64,000 nt of DNA. It comes from Kaistella antarctica. GTDB taxonomy: Bacteria; Bacteroidota; Bacteroidia; Flavobacteriales; Weeksellaceae. Positions 14,544 to 23,153 of this stretch are shown in pieces (within the stretch, counting starts at the first letter, position 1; the number at the start of each line of letters is the position of its first letter). Under the pieces are notes generated by a model, which had not been told where the DNA came from, made no database searches, and worked only from the letters and a program-made list of their open reading frames with translations. Made by a program: the position numbers and the translations under genes. The stretch spans positions 558,001 to 622,000 of the forward strand of contig NZ_FOIX01000004.1 in the NCBI RefSeq assembly GCF_900109615.1, in the 5' to 3' direction.

Positions 14544-16400
14544 ATGAGAAAAATCCTCCAATTTTTAATGGCTTTTTATTTTGTGTTCGGACTGGCTCAG
14601 ACCAAACCTACTAATACCTTTGTAAAAGACCATTTCATCAAACAAGAAATATATATTCCCATGCGTGATGGCGTAAAACTCTTCACTTCAGTTTATATTC
14701 CAAAAGATATTTCAAAAGCTCAAAAATATCCATTTTTAATGCAACGGACTTGCTACAGCGTTGCGCCTTATGGTGAGAATGACTACAAAACTTCTTTGGG
14801 TCCGAATCAGTATTTGATGAAAGACCAATACATTTTCGTCTATCAAGATGTTCGAGGCAGATACATGAGTGAAGGCACCTTTACAAACATGACTCCGCAG
14901 GTTCAACATAAAACAAAAAAAGATGTTGATGAAAGCACCGATACTTACGACACGATTGAGTGGTTATTAAAAAACGTCGGAAACAATAATGGAAAAGTTG
15001 GACAATATGGAACTTCCTATCCTGGATTCTACACCGCAGCCGGGGCACTTTCAGAACATCCCGCTCTCGTAGCATCTTCTCCTCAAGCGCCAATTTCTGA
15101 TTTTTGGAATGATGATTTTCTGCATAACGGAAGATTTATGCTGGGATATTTCAGAACATTTCCAGTATTTGGAATTCAGAAAACTAAAGCTGAAAATAAA
15201 GCGTGGTATATGGGCACGTTCGTAAAGCAAACATCGGATGATGGCTTGAAATTCTACAGAGATATGGGAACTCTGAAGGATGGTTATGAAAAATATTACA
15301 AAGAAAATTTCTTCATGACCGAGATTATGAACCACCCCAATTACGATGAATACTGGCAAAAGAGAAGTATTCTTCCTCACCTGAAAAACATCAAACATGC
15401 TGTGATGACTGTTGGTGGTTGGTTTGATTCGGAAGATTTATCAGGTCCTTTAAATATTTATAAAACCATCGAGAAAACAAGTCCAAAAGCAAAGAATACG
15501 ATTGTGATGGGTCCATTTTCTCACGGCGCTTGGTCACGGGAAACGGGAAAACATTTCCACAATGAAATTTATTTCGGAGACAGTATTGCGACTTATTATC
15601 AAACTAAATTAGAAACTCCCTTTTTTAAACATTATTTAAAAGGCAATTCTAAAGTTGATGCAGGTTTGCCAGAAGCTACCATGTATGACACCGGAAATAA
15701 AGAGTGGAAAGAATTTTCTACTTATCCTCCGGAAAACGTAAAGAAAGTAAGTTTCTATCTCGCAGATGGAACTTTGAAAAACAATTCTTCTTCAAGTGTT
15801 TCAGAATATTACAGTGATCCAAATAATCCAGTTCTGAGTTCCGATAATTTAAAAGATTTTAATGGGTTTACTCCAAGAAATTATATGAGTGAAGATCAAC
15901 GTTTCGCAGTTGGTCGCCCCGACGTTTTAACGTTTACTACTGATATTCTAACGGAAGATCTAACTTTCGTGGGAGAAATTTTAGCGAAACTAAATATTTC
16001 CTCTACGTCCAATGACGCAGACTTTGCATTAAAATTAATTGATGTTTACCAACAGGATTTTGTACAGAAAGAAAAGAAAGAAGGAGTGATTTATGCCAAC
16101 TACCATCAAATGGTTCGAAGTGAAATTATGCCAGCCAGATTTAGAAATTCGAGAGAGAAAGGAGAAGCCTTAGTGCCTAATCAGAAAACTATTGTTGAAG
16201 TTAAATTGCAAGATGTGCTTCACACCTTTAAAAAAGGGCATAAAATACAGATTCAAATTTCGAGCAGTTGGTTCCCATTATTTGCTATCAATCCGCAGAA
16301 ATTTTTAGACAATCCAAATTTTGCAACAAAGGAAGATTATACTAAAGCTTTTATTAAAGTTTTCGGAGATAGCTCTCTTGACGTCTATATATTGAAATAG
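14544..16400 (+). CDS. Secreted CocE/NonD-family alpha/beta hydrolase (X-Pro dipeptidyl-peptidase type)
   Basis: 618 residues from the ATG at 14544, chosen over an upstream in-frame start because it puts the signal peptide (ILQFLMAFYFVFGLAQ) at the N-terminus. A serine hydrolase of the group containing cocaine esterase, glutaryl-7-ACA acylase and X-Pro peptidases. Triad: S158 (GTSYPG), D295 (GGWFDSED) and H327 (GPFSHGAW). The N-terminal IPMRDGVKLFTSVYIP and a C-terminal jelly-roll domain (LTFVGEILAKLNISSTSNDADF) complete the fold. Periplasmic or surface exposed; natural substrate is unknown, with acyl-amide or peptide hydrolysis most likely. Divergent from the broken alkB with only 61 bases between them. 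Confidence 0.9.
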   Translation: MRKILQFLMAFYFVFGLAQTKPTNTFVKDHFIKQEIYIPMRDGVKLFTSVYIPKDISKAQKYPFLMQRTCYSVAPYGENDYKTSLGPNQYLMKDQYIFVYQDVRGRYMSEGTFTNMTPQVQHKTKKDVDESTDTYDTIEWLLKNVGNNNGKVGQYGTSYPGFYTAAGALSEHPALVASSPQAPISDFWNDDFLHNGRFMLGYFRTFPVFGIQKTKAENKAWYMGTFVKQTSDDGLKFYRDMGTLKDGYEKYYKENFFMTEIMNHPNYDEYWQKRSILPHLKNIKHAVMTVGGWFDSEDLSGPLNIYKTIEKTSPKAKNTIVMGPFSHGAWSRETGKHFHNEIYFGDSIATYYQTKLETPFFKHYLKGNSKVDAGLPEATMYDTGNKEWKEFSTYPPENVKKVSFYLADGTLKNNSSSSVSEYYSDPNNPVLSSDNLKDFNGFTPRNYMSEDQRFAVGRPDVLTFTTDILTEDLTFVGEILAKLNISSTSNDADFALKLIDVYQQDFVQKEKKEGVIYANYHQMVRSEIMPARFRNSREKGEALVPNQKTIVEVKLQDVLHTFKKGHKIQIQISSSWFPLFAINPQKFLDNPNFATKEDYTKAFIKVFGDSSLDVYILK

Positions 16401-16430
16401 GAATATAATTTAAATACATATTTTAAACAT

Positions 16431-16466
16431 AAAAACCCAAAACTCTACTGAGAGTTTTGGGTTTTT
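16431..16466. terminator. Strong bidirectional terminator
   Basis: Perfect 16-bp inverted repeat AAAAACCCAAAACTCT / AGAGTTTTGGGTTTTT with loop ACTG, between convergent genes. Confidence 0.85.
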
Positions 16467-16522
16467 ATGTTTCTCTAAAACTGTGTAGTTACAGAATTCT
16501 AAAAGCAAATTTGGGGAAACAC

Positions 16523-17263
16523 CTAGATAGAGTTCATCAACTCATCTGTAATTTCCATATTGTGATAAACGTTTTGTACGTCATCATCTTCCTCAAAGCG
16601 CTCTAGCATTTTCATATTAATTTTAAAGTGCTCTTCTGATACTTCTTTGATGTTGTTTGGAATTCTTTGAACCTCCGCACTTTTCACTTCTATTCTCAAC
16701 TCATCTAATTTATGTGCCAAAGCACCGAAATCTTCAAAGGCGGTCGTAATAAAAACTTCTTCATCATCATGGTCAATTTCTTCGGCGCCACCGTCAATCA
16801 TTTCCATTTCAAAATCATCCCAATCTAATTTAATCAAGGCCTTATCCAAAGAAAAGATTCCTTTCCTGTCAAAAATAAAAGCGAGTTCTCCGTTCTTACC
16901 GAGATTCCCATCAAACTTATTGAAAATTGCACGTACATTGGCCACAGTTCTAGTTGGATTATTGGTAGTACAATCCACGAAAAATGCAACTCCACCTTGA
17001 CCGTAACCTTCGTAGGTAATTTCTTCATACTGTTCCGCATCTACGCCACTTGCTTTTTTCACAGCGCGTTCAACATTTTCTTTAGGCATGTTAGCTCCTT
17101 TCGCATTTTGGATGCATCTTCTTAATCCGGGATTGGTGTCAGGATCAGGTCCACCTGCTTTAACAGCTAGGGCGATGTCCTTCCCAATTTTTGAAAACGT
17201 TTTGGCCATCTTGTCCCAACGAGCCATTTTAGATGCTTTTCTATATTCGAATGCGCGTCCCAT
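16523..17263 (-). CDS. YebC/TACO-family protein
   Basis: 246 residues, cytosolic. Full family landmarks: GRAFEYRKASKMARWDKMAK at the N-terminus, GGPDPDTNPGLRRCIQNAKGANMPKENVERA, EGYGQGGVAFFVDCTTNN and the C-terminal VYHNMEI. Originally annotated as a transcriptional regulator (PmpR); recent work on the family links it to relief of ribosome stalling at proline stretches. Bacteroidota often have one copy with housekeeping expression. A TATTTTTG element at 17285-17292 lies about 20 bases before the ATG. Family firm; which of the two roles applies here is open. Confidence 0.92.
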   Translation of the reverse strand: MGRAFEYRKASKMARWDKMAKTFSKIGKDIALAVKAGGPDPDTNPGLRRCIQNAKGANMPKENVERAVKKASGVDAEQYEEITYEGYGQGGVAFFVDCTTNNPTRTVANVRAIFNKFDGNLGKNGELAFIFDRKGIFSLDKALIKLDWDDFEMEMIDGGAEEIDHDDEEVFITTAFEDFGALAHKLDELRIEVKSAEVQRIPNNIKEVSEEHFKINMKMLERFEEDDDVQNVYHNMEITDELMNSI

Positions 17264-17284
17264 ACTTTAACTTTTTAATGATTA

Positions 17285-17292
17285 CAAAAATA
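17285..17292 (-). promoter_or_regulatory. Putative -7 element of the yebC-like gene
   Basis: The minus strand reads TATTTTTG, a TAnnTTTG match 21 bases before the ATG, lying between that gene and the OmpA terminator. Confidence 0.4.
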
Positions 17293-17310
17293 CAAATTAG
17301 TTTACAAAAA

Positions 17311-17334
17311 AACACCCTCGATATCGAGGGTGTT
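17311..17334 (-). terminator. Terminator after the OmpA gene
   Basis: Perfect 24-base palindrome AACACCCTCGAT / ATCGAGGGTGTT followed on the minus strand by a T run. Confidence 0.8.
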
Positions 17335-17358
17335 CCTTTATTTAGAAAAAGAATTTAA

Positions 17359-18840
17359 TTATTTTCTTTTTTTCTTGTAAACTTTTACAGATTTTTTACC
17401 TGATTTTTTAATAACAACATCTGATTTTTGGTACGTAGCCCATTCAGAATTGTCTTCGATTGCTTTTACTACAACCTTTCTATCTGCTTGTCTTTCTGCG
17501 TTAGAAGCATTTTCTGCAACCATTGCTTTAGCTTCACCAACACCGATTGATTTAAGTGAAGTTAAGTCAACTCCTCTAGCGTCTAGTGCAGATACTACAG
17601 CCGCAGCTCTTCTTTGTGAAAGGTCTAAGTTATAAGACTCAGCTCCTTTTTTATCAGTTTGACCTTCTAGTAAATAATTACCTCCGTCAGCCTTGATAAT
17701 GTTTGCAGCAGCATCTAATCTTGCGCTTGATTCAGCTTTGATTGTAGATCTATCGAAATCGAAATAAATATTTTTCAATTCTCCTTCTACTTCAGTAGCT
17801 GTTACAGATTTAGGTTTTGGACAACCGTTGTATTCAGCAAGACCGAAAACTGTAGGACAAGCGTCATCTTTATCTAAGATTCCGTCTCCGTCTGTATCTG
17901 GCCAAGGACAACCGTTATTTTCTGCTGGTCCTGGAACTTCTGGACATGCATCGTCTTTGTCAACAACACCATCACCATCAGTATCTGGCCAAGGACAACC
18001 GTTGTTTTCAATTGGACCTGCAACATCTGGACATTCGTCATCGATATCAGGAATTCCGTCTCCGTCAGTATCTGGACAACCTTGGAATTCAGCTAAACCT
18101 GGAGTATCTGGACATCTGTCATCTTTATCTAAGATTCCGTCTTTATCTCTGTCCATATTTCCAAATCTGAATAATAATGAAGCAGAAGCTTGCCAGAAAT
18201 TAGCAACGTCTGATTTATCAATTGGAGTAGAAACGTAATCTCCTTGTACACCTAAACCAAAGTTTTTAGTGATCCAGAAATTAGATCCGATCCCTGTTGC
18301 AACTGCAAAGTGATCTTTTCTTCTTTGAGTACCCGCCATGTTATCAGAAAATCCTGGGTAGAATTGTCCGCTAACATCAGTTAAAGGAAAAGATACACCA
18401 CTATAATCATGTCTCATATAGTTAGCACCTGCTCTTACGTACGGATCGAACCAAGAGTCTTCGTTCCAAAGACCGTTGATTTTAAATTGAAGACCTAAAC
18501 CAGTCATTAGGAAAAACTCTTTTCCCATTCCAATTCTCTTATTGTCAACGTTCCCTACGGAAGTTTGCCAGTCAAGAACCAAATACTTGCTAAGATTTCT
18601 TGCAACAGTTAATTTGGAAAGTGGAGGTGTAATAGTGAAATTATTCATATTATACAGGTGCGGACCATCTCCCCCGCCAAACGCAGTAGAGAACACGTCC
18701 CCTACATTACCGCCAGCTGCTTTGTGATTTACTCCGTGAGCACCAACACCGATTAACCACGGGTTACTGGTAGTCTGGGCGAAAACAGTAGAGGCAACTG
18801 TGAGTGCCAATGCTGAAATTCCTAATTTTAGATTTTTCAT
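17359..18840 (-). CDS. OmpA-family outer-membrane protein with thrombospondin type 3 repeats
   Basis: 493 residues. Signal peptide 1-21 (LALTVASTVFAQ), then an eight-stranded barrel-like N-domain to about 230, then four Ca2+-binding TSP type 3 repeats (DKDGILDKDDRCPD, then DTDGDGIPDIDDECPD and two near-identical copies each spaced by ENNGCPWP), and a C-terminal OmpA domain (NIYFDFDRSTI...LEGQTDKKG...NLDLSQRRAAAV) that binds peptidoglycan diaminopimelate through conserved D and R. Anchors the outer membrane to the wall and is normally very abundant, in keeping with its strong promoter. The tail is basic (KKSVKVYKKKRK), which is unusual for OmpA. Confidence 0.92.
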   Translation of the reverse strand: MKNLKLGISALALTVASTVFAQTTSNPWLIGVGAHGVNHKAAGGNVGDVFSTAFGGGDGPHLYNMNNFTITPPLSKLTVARNLSKYLVLDWQTSVGNVDNKRIGMGKEFFLMTGLGLQFKINGLWNEDSWFDPYVRAGANYMRHDYSGVSFPLTDVSGQFYPGFSDNMAGTQRRKDHFAVATGIGSNFWITKNFGLGVQGDYVSTPIDKSDVANFWQASASLLFRFGNMDRDKDGILDKDDRCPDTPGLAEFQGCPDTDGDGIPDIDDECPDVAGPIENNGCPWPDTDGDGVVDKDDACPEVPGPAENNGCPWPDTDGDGILDKDDACPTVFGLAEYNGCPKPKSVTATEVEGELKNIYFDFDRSTIKAESSARLDAAANIIKADGGNYLLEGQTDKKGAESYNLDLSQRRAAAVVSALDARGVDLTSLKSIGVGEAKAMVAENASNAERQADRKVVVKAIEDNSEWATYQKSDVVIKKSGKKSVKVYKKKRK

Positions 18841-18869
18841 AGAATTAAATGATTAAATAATTGATAATG

Positions 18870-18901
18870 CAAAATAAATATAAATTTTCCTTATAAACAA
18901 A
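18870..18901 (-). promoter_or_regulatory. OmpA gene promoter
   Basis: Minus strand: TTTG (18898-18901), 21 bases, TATTTTG (18870-18876). The -7 is one base short of TAnnTTTG but spacing is right; the leader is about 25-30 bases. Confidence 0.5.
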
Positions 18902-18917
18902 GATTTTTGGTCTTTTT

Positions 18918-19376
18918 TTAACTTTTCTTTAATATTCTGTCTAAATTTCGTTTATTTTCTCTTTCTTTTATGCTTTCGCGTTTATCAAAGAGTTTTTTTC
19001 CACGACCGAGTGCAATGAGAATCTTGGCTTTACCCTTATCATTAATATACAATTTTAATGGGATAATAGTATTACCAGCATCTTTCAGTTTTTTTTCAAA
19101 CTTCTGCAACTCTCTTTTGTGCAGGAGCAACTTCCGTTCCCTTTTTGTTTTATGGTTATAAAAAGTTCCTAATTTATATTCATCAATCATCATATTGATG
19201 ATATACAATTCACCGTCAATAAACTGGCAGAAGGATTCTGTAATACTCGCTTTTGAGGATCGTAAAGATTTAATTTCTGTCCCCGTAAGCACCATGCCCG
19301 CTTCTATTTCTTCAGAAAGCTCATATTCAAAACGCGCTCTCTTATTATAAATCGCAATTGATTTTTCAATCTTCAT
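18918..19376 (-). CDS. smpB: SsrA-binding protein
   Basis: 152-residue cytosolic partner of tmRNA in trans-translation. Recognised by NKRARFEYEL, the EAGMVLTGTEIKSLR strand, LLHKRELQKFEKKLKDAG and the C-terminal KALGRGKKLFDKRESIKERE tail, which mimics an mRNA path in the ribosome. Length typical. The tmRNA gene itself is not in this window. Starts with ATG at 19376, 177 bases from the divergent ABC-F gene, with a perfect AT-rich inverted repeat between them. Confidence 0.95.
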   Translation of the reverse strand: MKIEKSIAIYNKRARFEYELSEEIEAGMVLTGTEIKSLRSSKASITESFCQFIDGELYIINMMIDEYKLGTFYNHKTKRERKLLLHKRELQKFEKKLKDAGNTIIPLKLYINDKGKAKILIALGRGKKLFDKRESIKERENKRNLDRILKKS

Positions 19377-19403
19377 ATTGATGAAACTTTAGTTTTATTT
19401 AAT

Positions 19404-19430
19404 GTGTTAAAATTTATAAAATTTTAACAC
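19404..19430. promoter_or_regulatory. Perfect 12-bp inverted repeat in the smpB/ABC-F divergent region
   Basis: GTGTTAAAATTT, ATA, AAATTTTAACAC. The symmetry and the location between two divergent genes suit an operator; without a T tract on either side it is not a good terminator. Confidence 0.35.
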
Positions 19431-19524
19431 AACACTGTAAATTTTTGGGAGGTTATTTATTACTCTAATATACGGTTTATTTTGTAGACTTTTGGAACTG
19501 TGCCCTTAACCCGATTTCTTTTCG

Positions 19525-19532
19525 TAATTTTG
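19525..19532 (+). promoter_or_regulatory. Putative -7 element of the ABC-F gene
   Basis: TAATTTTG, 20 bases before the ATG at 19553. Confidence 0.45.
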
Positions 19533-19552
19533 CACCAAATTTACAAAACTAT

Positions 19553-21175
19553 ATGTTAACAGTATCTAATTTATCTTTACAATTCGGAAAAAGAGTACTT
19601 TTTGACGAGGTAAATATTATGTTTACGAAGGGAAATTGCTACGGAATTATTGGCGCCAATGGTGCCGGTAAATCTACATTCCTTAAAATATTGACCAAAC
19701 AACAAGACCCTACCACAGGGACCATATCCCTTGAACCAGGTAAGAGAATGTCGGTATTAGAGCAAGATCACTTCGCTTATGACAACTATACGGTTCTTGA
19801 CACGGTGTTAAGAGGGAACAAAACATTGTTCAAAATCAAAGAAGAAATGGATGCGCTTTATGCGAAAGAGGATTTTTCTGATGCAGATGGAATAAAAGCC
19901 GGCGAACTTGGTGTGGTCTATGATGAAATGGGTGGATGGAACTCAGAATCTGATGCAATGACTATGCTTTCCAATGTTGGAATTAAAGACGATATGCATT
20001 ATCAAATGATGGGCGAATTGGAAAACCAGAACAAAGTAAAAGCGCTTCTTGCACAAGCTTTATTTGGTAACCCAGACGTTTTGATTTTGGATGAGCCAAC
20101 CAACGATTTAGATATCGAAACCATAGCGTGGTTAGAAGATTTCTTATCGACCTACGATAATACGGTGATTGTAGTTTCTCACGACCGTCACTTCCTGGAT
20201 ACCGTTTGTACCCACATCGGCGATTTAGATTATTCTAAACTTAACCTTTACACAGGAAATTACTCATTCTGGTATCAGGCTTCACAGTTGGCGACAAGAC
20301 AACGTCAGCAAACGAATAAGAAAGCCGAAGACAAGAAAAAAGAATTGCAAGATTTCATTGCTCGATTCTCTTCCAACGTTGCAAAAGCAAAACAAGCTAC
20401 TGCTCGTAAAAAAATGATCGATAAGTTGAACATTGAAGACATTAAGCCTTCATCACGACGCTATCCAGCAATTATTTTTGATACGGAGCGTGCTGCAGGT
20501 GATCAAATTTTGGAAGTGAAAGATTTGGAAAAAACAAAAGATGGCGAGTTACTTTTCTCTAATATTGACTTGAATTTGAAGAAAGGAGATAAAGTAGCTA
20601 TTATTTCTAAAAACTCCTTAGCAATTACTGAGTTTTTTCAAATCTTAAGTGGAAATACTGAAGCAGATAAAGGAACATTCAATTGGGGAATTACGACCAA
20701 CCAGTCCTATATGCCACTTGACAATGCGAGCTTCTTTCAAGAAAACATCAATTTAGTAGACTGGCTAAGACAATATACAAAAAATGACGAAGAACGTCAC
20801 GAAGAATACATGCGAGGATTTTTAGGAAAAATGCTTTTCTCTGGTGATGAAGCGCTAAAATCTTGTACCGTTCTTTCGGGAGGTGAGAAAATGCGTTGCA
20901 TGTTCAGTAGAATGATGTTACAGCGAGCCAACATTCTTTTGATGGATGAGCCAACCAATCACTTAGACCTTGAAAGTATTACGACTCTAAACAACTCTTT
21001 GGTTAGTTTTAAAGGAAGTATCTTATTGTCTTCTCATGACCACGAAATGTTGCAAACCGTTTGTAATCGAATTATCGAGTTAACACCAAAAGGAATAATC
21101 GATAGAGAAATGACCTACGATGAATACTTAGATGATAAGAAAATTAAAGAATTACAACAGCAAATGTATTCTTAA
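19553..21175 (+). CDS. ABC-F family ATPase with one degenerate composite ATP site
   Basis: 540-residue soluble tandem ABC protein; ABC-F proteins act on the ribosome E site to modulate stalled or initiating translation. NBD1 has an intact Walker A (GANGAGKST, 34-42) and Walker B (LDEPTN, 179-184) with H210, but its signature LSGGQ is replaced by LENQN (156-160). NBD2 has an intact signature LSGGEK (441-446) and Walker B (MDEPTN), but its Walker A position reads SKNSLAIT (352-359), lacking the GK[ST]. The linker (about 240-300) is basic and helical. Layout resembles the YbiT group. Since ATP sites pair Walker A of one half with the signature of the other, one site is complete and one is lost on both sides. 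No antibiotic-resistance signature. Confidence 0.88.
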   Translation: MLTVSNLSLQFGKRVLFDEVNIMFTKGNCYGIIGANGAGKSTFLKILTKQQDPTTGTISLEPGKRMSVLEQDHFAYDNYTVLDTVLRGNKTLFKIKEEMDALYAKEDFSDADGIKAGELGVVYDEMGGWNSESDAMTMLSNVGIKDDMHYQMMGELENQNKVKALLAQALFGNPDVLILDEPTNDLDIETIAWLEDFLSTYDNTVIVVSHDRHFLDTVCTHIGDLDYSKLNLYTGNYSFWYQASQLATRQRQQTNKKAEDKKKELQDFIARFSSNVAKAKQATARKKMIDKLNIEDIKPSSRRYPAIIFDTERAAGDQILEVKDLEKTKDGELLFSNIDLNLKKGDKVAIISKNSLAITEFFQILSGNTEADKGTFNWGITTNQSYMPLDNASFFQENINLVDWLRQYTKNDEERHEEYMRGFLGKMLFSGDEALKSCTVLSGGEKMRCMFSRMMLQRANILLMDEPTNHLDLESITTLNNSLVSFKGSILLSSHDHEMLQTVCNRIIELTPKGIIDREMTYDEYLDDKKIKELQQQMYS

Positions 21176-21200
21176 CAAATCATTTCTAAAGTAAAAATTT

Positions 21201-21231
21201 AAAAACCGTTCAATTTCTTGAACGGTTTTTT
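21201..21231 (+). terminator. Terminator after the ABC-F gene
   Basis: 13-bp stem AAAAACCGTTCAA / TTGAACGGTTTTT with loop TTTC and trailing T run. Confidence 0.8.
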
Positions 21232-21291
21232 GTTTAATTTGATGAAGTAGAAAGCTCTGCAAAACTAACTCTCTCTGAAAATATCTTACGA

Positions 21292-22101
21292 TTATGCTAT
21301 GAATAAACCAGCAATTGCAGCAGCATCAGTTCCTGATAAAATTTCATCAAAAGAAGCTGATCCAGCGGCCGCTCCAAACAAAGTTGATGTATTGAATCCC
21401 GCTTGAGTTATATTTTCTTCGCCCGCGTAAACTGCGTCCGTTGCTGCAGGCATATTACCGCCATCTTTTAATTCAATCCAACCTTTGTTGGCTCGCATTC
21501 TTCTAACTTGAGACGCATGTCGTGCTTCCACGGAATGAATTTGTAAAGCGGCTTGTAAAACTCCTTTGTTAGAAGCTACATTTCCAGCTTGACCTTTATA
21601 AGCTCTTACACCAGTATCTTCAAAAGCTTGGGCAAGAATCATAAATTGCATGTAATTGTTGAAAGGATCGAAAGCGCCACCAACTGTAAAATCGAACATT
21701 GGTTTTGTACCTGGCGTAGTTCCTAATGAAGTTAAAGTAGCCTTTAAAAATGCAACGTGCGCAGTTTCATGCTTGCTGATTTGTTGAAAAACAACTTTAT
21801 CACCTGCCGGAATAAGTCCCGCTTTATTAAGACCCTCTCTATAATACTCGTCTTCTAAATATTCTAAAGTTAAAGCAAGCTGCAGAGCATCTGTTAAAGC
21901 CGAGGCCGGCGCAAAACTAGGTGCGGCTGTAGTTTCAGCTTTTGCGGACGTTGCCATGAAAGATCCTAATCCTAAAGGAATACTCGCCAATGCAGCTTTT
22001 TTTCCAAAGTTTGCTATGCTGGAGATACCTTCTGATCGAGATGTCATTTTGGTGAAAAATTGATCATCTGACAATTTATCTAATATATTAAGTAAGTTCA
22101 T
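21292..22101 (-). CDS. Ferritin-like domain protein (second of a pair)
   Basis: 269 residues. After a Lys-containing N-terminus of about 30 residues, a hydrophobic stretch with small residues (AALASIPLGLGSFMATSAKA) suggests export, though the signal is atypical and long. The body is a four-helix ferritin-like fold of the kind found in desiccation-related and DUF4439-like proteins: LTLEYLEDEYYREGL, ISKHETAHVAFLKATL, LAQAFEDTGVRAYKG and QIHSVEARHASQVRRMR supply the E/H metal-type residues. Partner of the gene just upstream, with which it shares fold and about equal spacing of motifs. Metal content and reaction unknown. Confidence 0.78.
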   Translation of the reverse strand: MNLLNILDKLSDDQFFTKMTSRSEGISSIANFGKKAALASIPLGLGSFMATSAKAETTAAPSFAPASALTDALQLALTLEYLEDEYYREGLNKAGLIPAGDKVVFQQISKHETAHVAFLKATLTSLGTTPGTKPMFDFTVGGAFDPFNNYMQFMILAQAFEDTGVRAYKGQAGNVASNKGVLQAALQIHSVEARHASQVRRMRANKGWIELKDGGNMPAATDAVYAGEENITQAGFNTSTLFGAAAGSASFDEILSGTDAAAIAGLFIA

Positions 22102-22139
22102 AATGTTTTGTTTTAAAAATTAAGGAATTAAGTAGTCGA

Positions 22140-22847
22140 CTAACCGATACCTTGTTCTTTCCACGTAAATGGTGTTTTGAAAAATCCACCCGCAGCTGCA
22201 ACAATTTCTTTCGGTTCTTTTGCCACATCTAATCCGTTTGCATCGATCACATCATCGCCAGAAAAAGCACCAGTTCCAGGACTAATTATATTTCTAATGG
22301 CCGACGCATGTCTTGCTTCTACAGAAACAATTTTTCCGGCAATAACTAAATAATCTAAATTAGTAATATACTTACCTGCCCCATTATAAGCTGCAACGCC
22401 TGTATCCTCTAAAGCTTTTGCGGTTGCAAGAATTGAATTTCTACTATTGAAATCAACGCCATCATATTTGAATGCTAACTTTGGTAAAACTTTTGGCGTA
22501 GCTGCAGTTAATGCTGCTTTAAAGAAATCACGGTGAATTACTTCATGGTGATAAATATCGGTAAACAATTGTTTTTCATCAGCCGAAATCCCACTGTAGA
22601 AATTGTTAACGACTTTCGTGTAAAAATCAGCCTCCAACTGTTCCAGTGCATAAGCATAATTCAGGATGCCGACATCGCCAGTTCCCAAATCAAATACCTC
22701 ATTCATCGGAAAATCGTAGTCATCATCTCTACAGCCTGCAACCGTAAGTCCTGCCACAAGAAGTCCTACTCCTCCTAATTTTAAAAAATTCCGTCTGTTC
22801 GTATCCAAAGTTGTTCCTTTGTTCGATACGTTAATTGTTTTTTCCAT
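22140..22847 (-). CDS. Ferritin-like domain lipoprotein with a Tat signal
   Basis: 235 residues. The N-terminus carries a twin-arginine motif (RRNFLKLGGVG) followed by a hydrophobic core and a lipobox, TVAGC (Cys about residue 39), so it should be exported folded and lipidated. The mature part is ferritin-like: ALEQLEADFYTKVVNNFY, YHHEVIHRDFFKAAL, ALEDTGVAAYNGAGKY and IVSVEARHASAIRNI. Folding before export suggests a cofactor or metal is loaded in the cytosol. First of two co-oriented paralogues 38 bases apart; a TAGCTTTG element lies about 90 bases upstream. Confidence 0.82.
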   Translation of the reverse strand: MEKTINVSNKGTTLDTNRRNFLKLGGVGLLVAGLTVAGCRDDDYDFPMNEVFDLGTGDVGILNYAYALEQLEADFYTKVVNNFYSGISADEKQLFTDIYHHEVIHRDFFKAALTAATPKVLPKLAFKYDGVDFNSRNSILATAKALEDTGVAAYNGAGKYITNLDYLVIAGKIVSVEARHASAIRNIISPGTGAFSGDDVIDANGLDVAKEPKEIVAAAGGFFKTPFTWKEQGIG

Positions 22848-23153
22848 AATAAAAATTTTAAGAATTAATGATTGAACTTTTAACTACGACATGTATCCCA
22901 TTTTAGATTTAGCTTTTAACAAAAAAATCGTTATTCAAAGCTAACCTCCTGATAATCAGCTGCGAAAATTTCACCTAAAATTATAATTTTCTAATCTATT
23001 GGCCGAAATATTCACTTTTCGTTATTTAAAAGCCTATATAATTACGCATACAATAATTAAACCGTAATATTTTTGATTTAAACTAAATAATTAATATTCT
23101 CAGTCATATGTACCGTTCACGACCTCGCAATTTTTTCTTATTTTTGTAGCATT
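22848..23153. other. 306-base divergent intergenic region
   Basis: Very AT-rich. It holds a candidate -7 element for the ferritin-like operon on the minus strand (TAGCTTTG, 22936-22943) and the -7 element for recJ at 23139-23146. I see no small gene, RNA or repeat in it. Confidence 0.4.
23139..23146 (+). promoter_or_regulatory. -7 element of recJ
   Basis: TATTTTTG ends 7 bases before the ATG at 23154, predicting a leader of only a few bases. Confidence 0.5.

Noticed and set aside
17828..18238. 136-codon Pro/Ser-rich frame
   Set aside because: It is the complement of the OmpA type 3 repeats, which gives the repetitive appearance.
19553..21175. ABC-F antibiotic-resistance determinant
   Set aside because: The linker is short and the protein resembles housekeeping YbiT-like members; nothing points to ribosome protection against drugs.
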